A stretch of DNA of 64,000 nt from Gorsachius magnificus (lineage: Eukaryota; Chordata; Aves; Pelecaniformes; Ardeidae). Made by a program: the position numbers and the translations under genes. Under the pieces are notes generated by a model. The model worked only from the letters and a program-made list of their open reading frames with translations, ran no database searches and was not told where the DNA came from. Numbering within the stretch: the first letter of the stretch is position 1; the number at the start of each line of letters is the position of its first letter. Below, in pieces: positions 51,767 to 64,000 of the stretch. The stretch covers positions 41,930,590-41,994,589 of the forward strand of contig CM067087.1 of NCBI GenBank assembly GCA_034008185.1, written 5' to 3'.

Positions 51767-52834
51767 GTCTGCTTCATGTTTGATGTTTTGAGGTATTTTT
51801 AAGGCTAGAAACTTCAGAGGTCAATCCAATAAATATAATGGTATTCGCCAGTTTTAGAACCCCTGTAACATCATTCTTACATGTACCACAACCCACACCA
51901 TCTACAGAGAAACGTAATTTATCCCAGCAAAGGGAAAATCCTGCTCAAAGCTCTTCTAGAAGAAGGCTGCACAAGTTAAAATTTAATGACCTGACTGCGG
52001 AAAAAGGATTTTGAATTTATTACAAGTCCAGACTTGCTTAAATGAAATAGCTGTTTAATTCTGAGTTCTTGGATACTGGGTTCCAAGTCAGAAGATTAAA
52101 ATCTTGAGAAAGAGAGGAAGTCAAGTTTGGACCTAAGGAGGCTCCTCAAAGCAGCGGAGATGCGTGTTTGGTGATGATGATGCAGGTATCGATTCTGGTC
52201 ACGTTATTTACATCTCAGATCAGCTCCTGGCTAATCACAGGAATGACGGCACTAACGTACTAAAAAGCAATTATACCTTCTTCTCCTTCCAGCAGGCAGA
52301 TCTACAAACAGTTGGTATTTATTACTTATTCTTCACTTCATTAAATATGGGTTATTAGAGAAGGGAAACAACAGCGGTATAACTATTGTTTACATCTAAC
52401 CCAGAAGTAGTTTTATGCACCAGAGGGAACAGAACCTAAATCACTAGAATTATGGAAATTAAAATACAAACTGCTTGGCACAAGGTATTACTTACTACAG
52501 GCAAAGGTGAGCGTTACTGTTTACTGTACTGGCATACCTAAAGGCTGAACCCCAGGCAAAACAGGGAAGTAAGTTGCGACTTGCGAAGGGAGAGCATGTC
52601 TACTTAGAGATTTTCCCTCGGGGGAATAAAGGCAAGGGCACAGCACTGGCCCATCACTGTCGTCGGACATCCTTCCTCCTGCCTTCAACAGATCAGCAAC
52701 TTTTTTTCCTTTAGGAGTATGGAGGTAAAGATGAAATCACAACCATGCATTTTAATTTAATCAGACAAAATTTTTTTTTTTCTGCTGTTAATGTGAAATT
52801 AGCATCACATTGTACCTTAAAGTGCCCCGGGAAG

Positions 52835-52849
52835 AAAAAAAAAAAAAAA
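52835..52849. repeat. A homopolymer (15 nt)
   Basis: Run of 15 A following gccccgggaag. No retroelement body recognised. Confidence 0.9.
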
Positions 52850-55800
52850 GACACAAATTAAATCTAAAGCTACAGCTAATAGCATGAATAGCATAGAAAC
52901 TGAGCGTAAGGGGAAGAGTGGTACACACCACAAGGATCAGAAACTTAACTCCAGCATTTCTGAACTTAGGAGATTGTAGCCTTAAGAATGTTCTTTTCAC
53001 GCTGCTTGATTATGTGCTTTTATAAAAATCCTTAAAACATTTAAAGCAAAATAGTAGATTAAATGGCATTTTCCTACACTCACTGTATTTGTGAGCGCAT
53101 ATACCTCTTCACAGTTGCACAGTTTATTAAGCATATACTGTACAAAGCATAAAAATTGTCAATCATGGGGGATTTTGTTCTTGACAAAAGCTGAAGTGGC
53201 CAGAATGCTGTTGACATGTGGGCTCAAATGTCAGGTTTTTCTCCCTAAATTTACAACGGCATAAACATTTAATAAATAAATTTCAGAAACATAACGAGAA
53301 CCTTAGCATAGAACTGAAGGATGTTAATAGAGTTAAGATTTGAATTCCAGGTGTTATTTTTGCTTCAGATGTGAATGCAAAAACATGTATGAATACAGAA
53401 GTGAGTATGTTGAATATATAAGCAATATTTCTAAATGTGAATAAATTATAAACAAAGACCAAAGGCTACACTGTGGATACTCCTGTAAAGTGCTGACCAC
53501 CTAACTATTATTTCAGCTGCTGCCAACACACAGAACTATTTTTAAAAATCTGCAAGATTTGTTTCCACTTCAGAAATCCTGCATGCTAAAGAAACTCCAG
53601 TTGCCTCCCGGTCACGCTGTCACCCTTTGTTAGCTACAATGAAATCGATTTACACATCAAAGCAATTGTAAAATTGTGTACTGGCCTTCTGAAGCCCATT
53701 TTGGATTTTTTTTTTCCAAGACTGTGGTAACAGCTCTGCTTTGAAAGTTAAAAATAAGTATCTGGGATGGAGAGCCTGCTCCCCAAAGGTGATATCAAGG
53801 CAGTGGGGCAGGGTGGTAGCAGCGATCTTCTTGCACGTTCAGGGCTGTCCAGCTGCCTGCCCGTGAAGGTTAAGCAAGCAGGACAGCCACCCTGCCAGCG
53901 AGTGGGTAGATATAGTCTATCCCAAGCCAGGAGAGCTAGGCAAGTTCTGCCAAAGGACAACAAAACCAGTACATCAAGCAGAATGTACTGAAATCAAACA
54001 AGAATTCTACACTGCTATTACCTGGGAAATTCCGAAAAGAACCCTGAAAATGACATTGCAGCAGGACGGACGCAGACTGTGAAATCAGTCTACTGAAACA
54101 GTCCTACTGTACTACGGGTTTGCTGTGTCTGGGTTATTACTCAAGTCTAACCTCTAACATTTTTGTAGATGCTCACTTAATACATGTTATCTCCATTGAA
54201 TAGAAAATAATTACAGGACAGTGAAAAGAAGATTTTTTTTGTCAGCTTTTTTTGTTTTTATTTAGTGTTCCCTGCAGTAAGGCTGCTGCATTAACAACAG
54301 TCATGGATTTCCTCGATTAAGGAAGACCTAACATAAAGACATTTCAGTAAGACAACAACTTGCATCTTTTGCTACGCTTACAACTACTACAGCAGCCTGG
54401 TACTTCTCTAGTGCTACTTTTGCAATGCAACGTTTAAAAACCAGAGATTAATTTTTTCGCTCTATAAAATCACTCCAACGATGGAGCAAGTGAAAATTGG
54501 AAGAAAAATTCTGGGCTGTAGCTCCAAGCATCAGCAACCCCTCTCGTAGCACACTCTAGCTCATGGCCCTTCCTACTGCATCCAGAAAGCACTGGTTGAT
54601 GCTCCAGAAACACCAAAAAAAGAGACTAAATTTATGCATGTGCAGCAGAGCTAAAGCACAGGTGAAGCCATTGCTTTGGGAGTTTTCCTCCCTGAATGTG
54701 GGATTCTCCATCTATCCACGCACAAGCATCAACAACGGCATTTGGTGACACAGGCTGCATGTGGGTTACTGCTAACAGGCTCAAAGTGACCCGTTGAAGA
54801 TGATTCTGATAGTAACGCACCAGCCCTTAGTGCCAGCGAAGTGATGATGCTCTCAGGATGTCTGACATACATTAATGCTATAAAAAATTTCATAAAAGCA
54901 GCTTGTACCATTTACACTTAATTCAGGACCAGCAATCTAAGGTAATACTTTGAATACTGTAGACAGCATTACATCAGTATAAACAATATATGCTATAATA
55001 TATACATACACTTTCTATATATATTATAACACACATGTAAATAATGTATTCAGCATATATACTGCTAGGCAAGTGCCACAAAAGTTCTAGCTTTACATAC
55101 ATTGCAAAAAATCTTACTGTTAAAAAGCTGGTGTCTCTTTAAACTAAAAAGTCCATTCAGAGAAAAGAAAAACTGTTTTAAGATAAATGAGGCACAGTTA
55201 TTTCCAGAAAAGCTAGAGAAGGAGAAACAGGATGATGCTCTTTTTCTTTTTTATTATGAGAAACCAAACCAGCTTGCTTTGTTGTTTTTGACACAACAGT
55301 AGTAGTAAAAAGGAAATGATTTGTTTTGGGTAAGTTGGGGGCAGGGATTGTTGTCTTTTTTGGAGACTTGATGTTTTGTCGTTGTTGCAGGCTGATGCAA
55401 ATCTGAAGTCTGGAAATGGCACACAGAAGACACAATTTGTTATCCCAAGAACAACATTCATTCTTAACTGTTGCCAGAATCACTTGGAGAAGAACAATTT
55501 TCTTTGTTGCATTTGTCCTTTTTTTGCGATGACGTATGTACTATCAGTATTTATGTCTGTACTGTACATGTCTTTGATGGGACCAGGAGAAACATTATGC
55601 ACTGATAGGCTTTAATCTACACAACTACATTTATAGAGACTGTGCAACATTATTACTGCAAAAACAAAATAATGGGCTTAAATACAGTTGCTGAAGTCAG
55701 TACATTGAATATAAAAATGACAAACCTTGCGTATACAAAATCACATCCACAATAAATCCACATTTATATGATATGTTTTAATAAATTCTTTATCAGTGCA

Positions 55801-56638
55801 AGTCTGGCATTGGGCTCTATTATCTCACTATTCAAGATATGCATACAAATTAAATCAGCTTCATAATCTTGGTCCTTAGCTTTACACTAATTATTGATAT
55901 GGGTCCACCATCTCAAGCCTCAGGATGGAAAACGTTACCAGTTACTTAGGCAAAATGCAACACTACCCAAATGGATAAATGTAAACTGTGCAGAGACGTG
56001 CTTTCTATCATCCCTAATCACCTTTTACAACCAAAATCCCTGCAAATATTGAAGGGTATTGGAAAACTCACCCTCCCCAAGTTGTGCTGCTTTCATCTAC
56101 ATCCTCTTACATGAAACAAAACTACACTTTCAAAGTGTCCATTTAACAAGGAAAGCCTACCAAAGCAAACATTTCGCTGCACAAACAAGTTGCCACCTGG
56201 AAAAATGATACAAAGAAAAACACAATCTAGCTGTACTTCAACTAGGACAGGTAGTACAGGAACTTGTAAGGCATGAAATATGTGTGCACACAGGCTGAAC
56301 AACGTAAAAAAATGCTCTTTGAGTAGTCTGAATACCAACAATCAGTGCCAAGAAGACTACAAGTTTCAGAGAAATACTGCCGAAACGACACTTGCTCCAA
56401 AATAGGAGACACAAGTTCCTGCAGAACTCCAGGCGTCAGCCAGGCTCCCCAACTTCTTCCCTCATCTTACAACTTGTAGGCTTACAGCTGCTTTTGCCTC
56501 ACGAAATGCAGTTCAGAAGCAGAGACCTGTTTCAAACTGGTATCGCTTAGTCACTATGGTGTAGACAAGCAAGATGCATTTTTAGTGACAACTACCACCG
56601 TAATTGCTGACAGCACAGAGCTGATGATGTGCCAAGAG

Positions 56639-56653
56639 AAAAAAAAAAAAAAA
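56639..56653. repeat. A homopolymer (15 nt)
   Basis: Run of 15 A following gccaagag. No retroelement body recognised. Confidence 0.9.
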
Positions 56654-57270
56654 GTGTCACTTCTTTAAGCCACTTTTTATAAACTTTAAAGCCTCAATAA
56701 TTTACTCCTACCTTCCTATCTGAAGCGTGTTGATCAGCAGCTCCCATTCCAGTGGGAAGCTGTCCTTCCATAGAGGAAGCTGTCAGACTGATTAACATGA
56801 ATATAAAATTACGCTACTAATACTACCCAAGGGCAGACTTTTGCTGAATATAAACTGTCATAGCTGTTCCACTCAATTTTAGACTGCAAACTGCCATAAA
56901 CTGTATCAATAACGGGATGCTCCCCTTCCATTTTCAGGAGAAATGCTGAGGCGGGCAGGGGATGTGGGGAAGCATTTGCACAAGAGGGAAGAGGAAAGGA
57001 AAAGCACCAGGAGAGATAACAGCTCAGAGCACATCTACCTCTTCCCCTTCTGGGCAAACAGGGGGAATAAGTGCTGCCCTCCCTTGCTGCAACACCACAG
57101 CTGAGAAGGGGTGTAAGAAGGAAAGAAACCTGGGACAGGATGGTTCAAGGCAAAGGTGATCTTATGCCAACGTAAAATTCACATATTACATGCAAGTTCC
57201 GCATATCCAGGCAGCCCATGATACAGACCTTGGCATTTCTACCACAGAAGGTCAAAACCCAACTTTTATT

Positions 57271-57312
57271 CATATATATATACACATGTGTGTTTATACA
57301 CACACACACACG
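57271..57312. repeat. AT/AC mixed microsatellite
   Basis: A short AT run, then TGTG, then an interrupted AC run (acacacacacac). Alternating purine-pyrimidine sequence. Confidence 0.85.
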
Positions 57313-60300
57313 TAGTAGTCTCTCAGCAGCCACACATAAGAATGAATGGGAAACTAAAATAATAATTAAAAGGCCAAAATAAAAGGATATAATAATTTCA
57401 GTGAAGTCTGGAGATTTTTAAGACACTCTTGCAAATTTTAAGTTTTGGTAATACTCTGCTGCCTGTGGTTTTCCATTTGCTCCCCCTTAGGAACATGACT
57501 ACAGATTCTTATATATTAGTATATTCAGTATAGTACAATAAATCTCATCCATCACAGTCAACTTGAAAAGCCATATTTTCCTGCAAAACATGCATGAAGG
57601 ATAAGGGACAGTTATTCATAACTCTGTTTTATGGGTACACCTCCTGAAAGCACCTTTAATAATGTACTATATTTTGGTCTTCACCAGAGAGTTACAACTC
57701 AGTTGTGAATGCAAGGTGTGTTTTATATTTATGACCTGCAAGAAACTTTGTGACAGACCACTGAAAATAGGAACTGGAAATAGTTCTCCCCAAAACCCCA
57801 TAAAGCAGGGAACCCACTTCATTTCAAGATAATCACTGGACCCTATTCAATATTGCCAGGATGTTGGAGCTAATGAAGAGAAGAGGAATTTCTGCTTTAA
57901 TCTAGCAGTCAGTTCTGGTCAGAACATATGAGAAAAGTTTACTCTCTTTATATCCACACAAATGGTCTTCAAAAGAAACACCTTCAGCTGCAAATTAACC
58001 GTGACGTTTGTCAAGAACAGGCAGTCTAGCAATAAACTATAAGCTATTTCAAGAGCCAAATTCTTCTACAAACTCAATGCAGGGTTGAATTTGTCACCCT
58101 ACAGCAGGGCTCGATCTCAGACATCCATCTGGCCCTGCATTCGGTGCTGGAAGGAAGGTTGCCAGATACTTTCTTCCTCAGTCCCTGCCCTCCCAAGACC
58201 TGGATATGAACGGTCATTAGGCTGAGCGGAAGCCATGTCACAGCTTTTACTGCAGTGAAAGCCATTAACACAACAGCTTCCCTCAAGAGCACAAAAATAG
58301 AAATATATTTCTATTATTGAAAGAGATACATCTTACATGGTCAGCAAACTTTCACGTATTCTTTTGTCTCACCTCCAGACTAATGGACCGATACCAAAGC
58401 ACTTTCCCTTTCTGCCTTCTCAGCTCCTCCAAGATAAATATTAATGGCAAAGTATGGGGTAAACACTCAAGTGATTCCTCTGCAGCTACTTCAAACTAAG
58501 TAAGTGCTTTAAAGTATTTTTCCACCAAATCTCTTCCTGTATTTTCTGGGCTTTGCTTGGGTTTCTCCTCAGTGACATTTAAAGGCTCATATAAAAATGG
58601 GTTTGATGTTTGTGCAAATATGCCAGGCATGGGGACAGCAGCTCTGCGGCCTCTGTAGCAAGCACGTTCTGAGGAAGTAAACTGCAATTTGTCTGAAACC
58701 TTTCTCTTGGGGAAAAAAATGCCCTCTGAGGGGTAGCTTTGCGAGGTGGATTGCATCTATGAGCATTCAACCTCCAAGCACTGATGTCTGCCAACACAGC
58801 CTGTTCGCCACCTTACGCTATGAGTAAATGATACTCCTCACGCCCCTGAAAAGCATTTACAGTGGTTGTGTGTCCTGTGTGCTTGTACAGGGGAAATACA
58901 GGTAATATGCCTATGCTTTTAATATGGGATGAAGGCAATATAGATGCCTATATATCTGACTTTAACACCTATTGGCAATCACTCGAACTGCAGCAATATC
59001 ATGCGCTCACCCCCCTTACACCACTGTGGAGCTTGTATTCTTTCACTGAGGCTTTTAAGGTTACATGTTTCTTTCCTACAGTAAGTAGAAAATTAATTAA
59101 GTGGACTTAGGCAGTATGTCTGTCGTTCCATAATGTACAAAATACCTGTATGGTTTGAAAACAGCAGCAAGGCACAGTATTTTCTACTTTCCTCCTTCTC
59201 TGAGCGGACAAGACATTCTAACAGAGAACTCACTCTGTGCTACAACAGTATAAAATAGAGTCTAAATCCCCAAGTAAATGTAAAATGAATAGTCTCTAGT
59301 CTGCACATTCTAAAAATAGTTCACATGTACATTATGCTATGAATAATTCCTCAGTTTAGGAATACTGAAGTGCCTTTTAAAATTTAGACCGCATAGTCTG
59401 CAATTTGGACAAACGATATTGCTAGGGGCACTTCTATTCAGAAAGGGTAAGCCTGTATAATTTTCTCTTAATAGCATTGTTGCCAGTGCTCCATTTTTCA
59501 GGATAATTTGCTTTCGTTGTTACAATACTTTACAGATCCATAGTCATGGAGAATACCAAGGGGGTGTTTTCCATTCATAACTCACAGATATCTTTACACC
59601 TGCCAACTACTATACCCTAAGTCAACAGAGAACAGGATAATCTCATGTCATCAGTCTGTCCATAAGGGATGGGAGGACTGAGCTGCCAAGGCCAGCTGAG
59701 ACCAGTGTAATGGAGGAGGAGGAGCTGAGAGAGAAGAAGAAAGCAGTAGCAGCTGCTTCCATCAGCCTGGGTCACCCTATGTTGTCCCTGCATCCCCTCC
59801 ACCCTGCCAGCAAGCAGCTCACCTCCCCAGCAAATCTGGCCCCCAGCCACCATTCATGCAGACCCCTGCAGTGCCCAGAGCTGGCCCCATGGAGCTGCCC
59901 TCTGCCCTGACGTGCAACCAAAGCCCCTGTCATCCCTGGCCCCAGGCCATTGCAACCATCCTGCAGCTCCCCAGCTCCCTCTGGACAGCTGGGACTCCCT
60001 CTGCCTCCCAACCTCAGCCCCCAGCCCCTCAAAGCCAGCAGATAAGACTCTAACCAGTCTTTCCTACGGCTGGAGCCAGGAGGCACAACCCTCCTTTCAC
60101 GTCCAGACTTCATCAATCTCCTGTGACATGTCTGCTGTGTGACCTGAGCCTGAATTTTTGGAAGTGGACTTTGATGAACTTCTTTATATCTGTGTTTTGC
60201 AGATCATCAACTTGAGACAGTACAGTTTAATCTGTGAAGATACAAAGCATTCGCAACTTCATTTGAAATAAAAATGGAAAAATCTTTGAAATCTCTGGCC

Positions 60301-60559
60301 ACTATGTTCTTGGGCTCTAAATGTCTCAAACAGGACATCCAAAATGTTTTTCTATTTCAATCTGCCTATAAAGCAGCATGGACAAACAATTTTTTTAAGA
60401 GACTTCAATAAAAAAAGAGCTAGGTAAATACATATTCCAGATGTAGACCATATCATTTTGTAGATGTATGAACACAAGATAATTGTTTTAGTACAAGATA
60501 AGACAAAAAATCCTCAGAAAACTGATTTAAGCAGGATAGAAATAAACCTGGACACCTAT

Positions 60560-60870
60560 TTGGTTTTACCAAGTTAATTAGGAACTTCTTTTACTTGCAA
60601 TAATTGCATATTGATCATAGCAATTACTGCTGATGAAGCTGGAGAGGTGGTTTAAACACGTGCCAGGCAGTGCTAATAACACTGATTTCGTCTTACAGAG
60701 GCTGACCACTATGGAAACAAAAGCCTTTTTAAGATGAAACTCTGCTGTTACTTGCTGAATTTCTCATCTTGATGAACTTAACTCACAGTTACTTAGAAGC
60801 AATTTAAGAAGAGTCATGCTTTAATTGACAGCTAATTGCCCAATGGCTTAATTGCTTCCTTACATGTGAA
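60560..60870. promoter_or_regulatory. AT-rich block with clustered homeodomain cores (candidate)
   Basis: Contains ttaattag, caataattgcat (POU-like), caattactg, ttaattgacagctaattgc and ttaattgc within about 300 bp. The closely paired taattg cores at about 60820-60860 are more ordered than the surrounding intron. Such clusters are typical of conserved non-coding developmental elements, but conservation cannot be judged from one sequence. Confidence 0.3.
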
Positions 60871-63800
60871 GTCAGACACTTCCGACTATGTCATTAGGCT
60901 ATGTCATTTAAAACAGAACTTTGTGGCTCGAACAATATTGGCCTATAAATAGTACAAAAAATGTCGTGCAGTGCCGCATCACGCAAGAAAGCTCAAGGCA
61001 AATGCACCAGACTTGGTGCAACCAACGGGACAGACACTTGATGCCACACTTAAGCAGCTGAAAAATATACCATAGGAGTTCCCAGGGTACGTATGTCTTT
61101 GGGTATGGCAAACAAAACCCCAAACTCAGTGAGCATTTTCATTTAAGAAAGCAATATCCAAGTCACAAGCAGTGACATCTCTTCGGGCTGATGTACTACT
61201 GAGCATTCAAGCTGTCGGTAAGCATTAACAAGTCAGATTATTCAACTCGCGACAAATTAAAGAATAGTGAGCATTTATGTAATAGATGCACCAAAAAGGA
61301 CTCTAACGGTAATGTTGCTTCCCACAGTCTTTGCATAATAACAGTCTTAAAAAGCCATTCTCTTTTCATTTATTCTTTTCTTCTGAAAGCCACAATTATT
61401 CCAACAACTCAACTATGCCCTAGCAATTTGTAAATGAAAAAACTGAAATGCTGTTACGCTGTTTGTACAAAGTGAAGGAAAACTGCATGTTTACCTCCCT
61501 GAACATAACTAAAGCAGGCCCAAAGCTGTAACTTCAGCTGCTTCTGGAAGTTATTCATAGCGGCTCCTGTCAAACAACTTTTTAAAGCTTTTATCCCTTT
61601 TAAAAGATTTTAAACTCCTCAATAGAAAAAAAGCCCATAAACTTAAAATTGCCATTCTTCCTACAAGATGTTGCACTTAAATTGCTAAACTTTCATTTAG
61701 AAGTGTGACCCTAAACAAACAACTAAATAAATCACTCGCTCTCCACTTCAGGCCACAGAATAATAACATCAACCATGTGCAGCTAATTGGGATGTGGCAC
61801 AGACAAATCAGAGAAGTGAGAGAAAGCACATGATACTGAGGAGGAGGACACCTGGGACTCGGGGCACTTCAGGGAAACAGCTCTAAAATGGGACCTGTAT
61901 CTCCTTGAATACATAGCTCTGATAATTAATTCCTGGTGGTGATGGTAGAGAAGTAACTTTATTCTGTACTGCCATTGATTTTCTTTTCTCTTGCCCTATA
62001 ATCATACACTTCAATATCACTTCTGAGTACCTAATAAAACCACACATCAATTCAAAGAGACAGATTACAGACAGATCAAATAATATTAATCCATAATCTC
62101 TTGTCTCGCTGTATATCCAGGATCAGAAGAATTTATCTTGCACATGTCTGTGGTTTTGTTACCAGAGAAAAGTATGTAAAAAGAAAGGCTTACAGGATAT
62201 TCAGTTACTCATGGTAGAGAATTCTGTAGCAAATAATTAGTCATTTACTGGCTAAAGTAAACAGATGAAAATCTAACACAATATGAGTAATTACTGTAGC
62301 TGAACAATAGCACCAAGGAACTTGGGAGTGCCATGAGCTGTCGGGCCATGGAATGGTGACCGGGATGCTTGGGGAACAGAGAGCCCCGGCAGTCGGCAAG
62401 CACGACTCGTGGTATGGCACAGCTCACAACCTCCAGCCCAGAATGTGTCTGAACATGGCATTTAAAATTGCTTAGCATGAGCTGAGCAGAAAGGTGCTGC
62501 TAAAAGGGTTTTGAGTGCATGCTTAATATATACAAAAAAGCATTTAATTGGAAAGTACATCAAGGTGCACAATCAATGATGATATCCAAGTGCTAACACA
62601 TGGAATAATGTATAAAAGGCTTACTAAATCAGTACAAAGAAGAAATGTATATTCAAAGAGTTGAACAATAAAGAACTGCAGCAGGTTTTCGTGCTGAGAT
62701 TTGGACATGTGTTGTGGGAAGTCTTACACCATTTCCCGCAGGTAGTCAGCCTCGCTCCAGCATTTATGTTCTACCTTGGCAGGTAACTACCGAGATGCGA
62801 CCAGGACGGCCATCCTCTGGATGAAGGAATAGGGTCGTAGTTCTGAAACAAACAGCTGCCCGTGGGACACACGGGAGTCTTGTAAACTGTCTAGTTAATG
62901 GCTTTCATATTTGCATATATATGTGTCCACAGATTATAGCATGCCACAGTTAGAGATGTAACCCAGCTACAATGACTAATTCATTCTCCTCAGTTGACTG
63001 CCCCTGCTCCACAGAGGAGACAGTACTTTTTATAATAAAATTAAAATCTTTCCCTCACCCATCCTGGATAATACCCAAAAAATTGTTGGTCTAGTTGCTA
63101 ACATTTCTGCTAACCCAGATCTATTCAGGACTCAAGTAAACAATAATCAAAATTTAAAGCAATAACAGAGCTCATCCCCTCCTATACAAATCTACATAAG
63201 AAGTTAAAATGGGCATATTTTAAATCCTTTAGGCGATACAGCAGGTTAAAATTAAAGCACCTCTTTGAAATCTGAAACTGTATTATTTTTCAGTTTGGTC
63301 AAATTCACTGGAAGAAAAGCAGCAATTATCAATTACCACTCCCTACAAACCTTGGAAAGGCCTATTCTGTTCTTCTGAGTTTGAAAGATGAGAAAGCTAA
63401 AAACACTTCTTGCATGCAAATCTGCCCAATAAACATCAAACCACTAGAAAACAGGTAACATTTCCTAAGACACAAGACTTTTCTTCTTACTATTGTACAT
63501 GAAGACCACTTAGGAGCATACGGTAAAGCATCAATAAACATAATACGTCCCAAAACAAATCCTGGCTGGCCTCCTGGCCCTGCTGCCTGGAACCCAAAAC
63601 CAGTGCAAGACAAGTTCCTGATCCTGCAGGATCCCGATTCTGAGCCCACAGAGGTTATGCTGACACCTTCCTAGTATCCACACCCGAAGGATTTGCAGTA
63701 CAGCCTACTTTCCTCTTTTTAAATGACAGAAAACTCGGCTGGGCCACCCCCCAAGTGCACAGTGACATAGATGGTTCTTCCCAGAATAGATGCAAAAGAG

Positions 63801-64000
63801 GCTGTGGAGCAGGCTGCTGGCAGCCAGGAAAGATGCACGACTGACACGGACTTTGCAACATGAATGCAGGGCATGCAAGGAGAAAGCTAGCAAGTACCCA
63901 AAATCAGGCCTTCACTTGCAAATAAACTGTGTACAGTCATTGTAAAACCAGCCACTTTGCAACACGGATCAGCCTGTTCCCTGATTCGAGCCAAAAAATC

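Larger units (their letters stand above)
23544..64000 (-). other. PPM1L: PPM1L intron 1 (partial, at least 40.4 kb)
   Basis: Sequence upstream of exon 2 in the gene's direction, running off the right edge. The first coding exon (hydrophobic ER anchor plus the DGHGG segment) was looked for on the minus strand and not found, in keeping with the very long first intron known for this gene in other vertebrates. 23.6-28.5 kb holds simple repeats, a possible small LINE scrap at 24.5 kb and a CpG-richer block at 25.1 kb. 28.6-43 kb contains most of the transposon remnants. 43-49 kb shows no recognised element beyond a short tandem duplication. 49-59 kb holds microsatellites and A-runs only. 59.6-60.3 kb is a C-rich block; 60.5-60.9 kb is rich in homeodomain-type cores; 61-64 kb shows nothing I recognise. 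Confidence 0.8.

Noticed and set aside
59772..60116. 114-codon minus-strand frame and overlapping plus-strand frames in the C-rich block
   Set aside because: Frames are open on both strands because of composition bias. The peptides are low-complexity, and no splice-site support or recognisable domain was seen.
23544..64000. First PPM1L exon or its CpG-island promoter
   Set aside because: No minus-strand frame carries the DGHGG segment or membrane anchor, and no promoter-sized CpG island is visible.
1..64000. Prokaryotic features (operons, CRISPR, IS elements, riboswitches) and intact retroviral elements
   Set aside because: The sequence is vertebrate intron. No direct-repeat array, no paired LTRs with primer-binding site and no long gag/pol-type frames were seen.

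Overview
The window is vertebrate nuclear DNA, most likely from a bird. It has short exons with consensus splice sites, very long introns and no dense coding. A 5'-truncated CR1 LINE of the avian type (RT motif FADDTKLGG, 3' end in a TTCTGTGACTCTGT-like tail) lies among a few old, diverged LINE and MIR fragments. Recent repeats are sparse, which fits birds better than turtles, crocodilians or mammals. I do not name a species.

One gene can be supported: PPM1L (protein phosphatase 1-like, a PP2C-family Ser/Thr phosphatase of the ER membrane), on the minus strand. Two internal coding exons are present: 23369..23543 (exon 2 of the usual four-coding-exon model) and 4290..4451 (exon 3). They join in frame through a split glycine codon. 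The first coding exon (N-terminal membrane anchor and DGH metal site) lies beyond position 64000. The last exon (C-terminal half of the catalytic domain, 3' UTR) lies before position 1. The window is therefore at least 4.3 kb of intron 3, all 18.9 kb of intron 2 and at least 40.5 kb of intron 1.

Layout: 1-4289 is intron 3, with a MIR and an old CR1-type LINE tail near 3.5 kb. 4290-4451 is exon 3. 4452-23368 is intron 2, holding a pyrimidine-rich kilobase near 8-9 kb, a palindromic GATA site at 10.8 kb, a diverged 84-bp dispersed pair at 16.3 and 19.5 kb, and a decayed tandem duplication at 21.7-22.0 kb. 23369-23543 is exon 2. 23544-64000 is intron 1, which holds most of the transposon remnants (28.6-29.3, 31.8-33.8, 37.2-37.5, 39.4, 40.6 and 42.1-42.7 kb), simple repeats, and some AT-rich or CpG-rich blocks that could be cis-regulatory.

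No second protein-coding gene, tRNA, rRNA, CRISPR array or intact mobile element was found. Most small open frames are chance or antisense shadows; the longest one (217 codons) is the antisense of the CR1 element. I see no new multi-gene system. The points worth a second look are the internal duplications, the frame-preserving exon 3, the layered transposon stack and a few candidate regulatory blocks.
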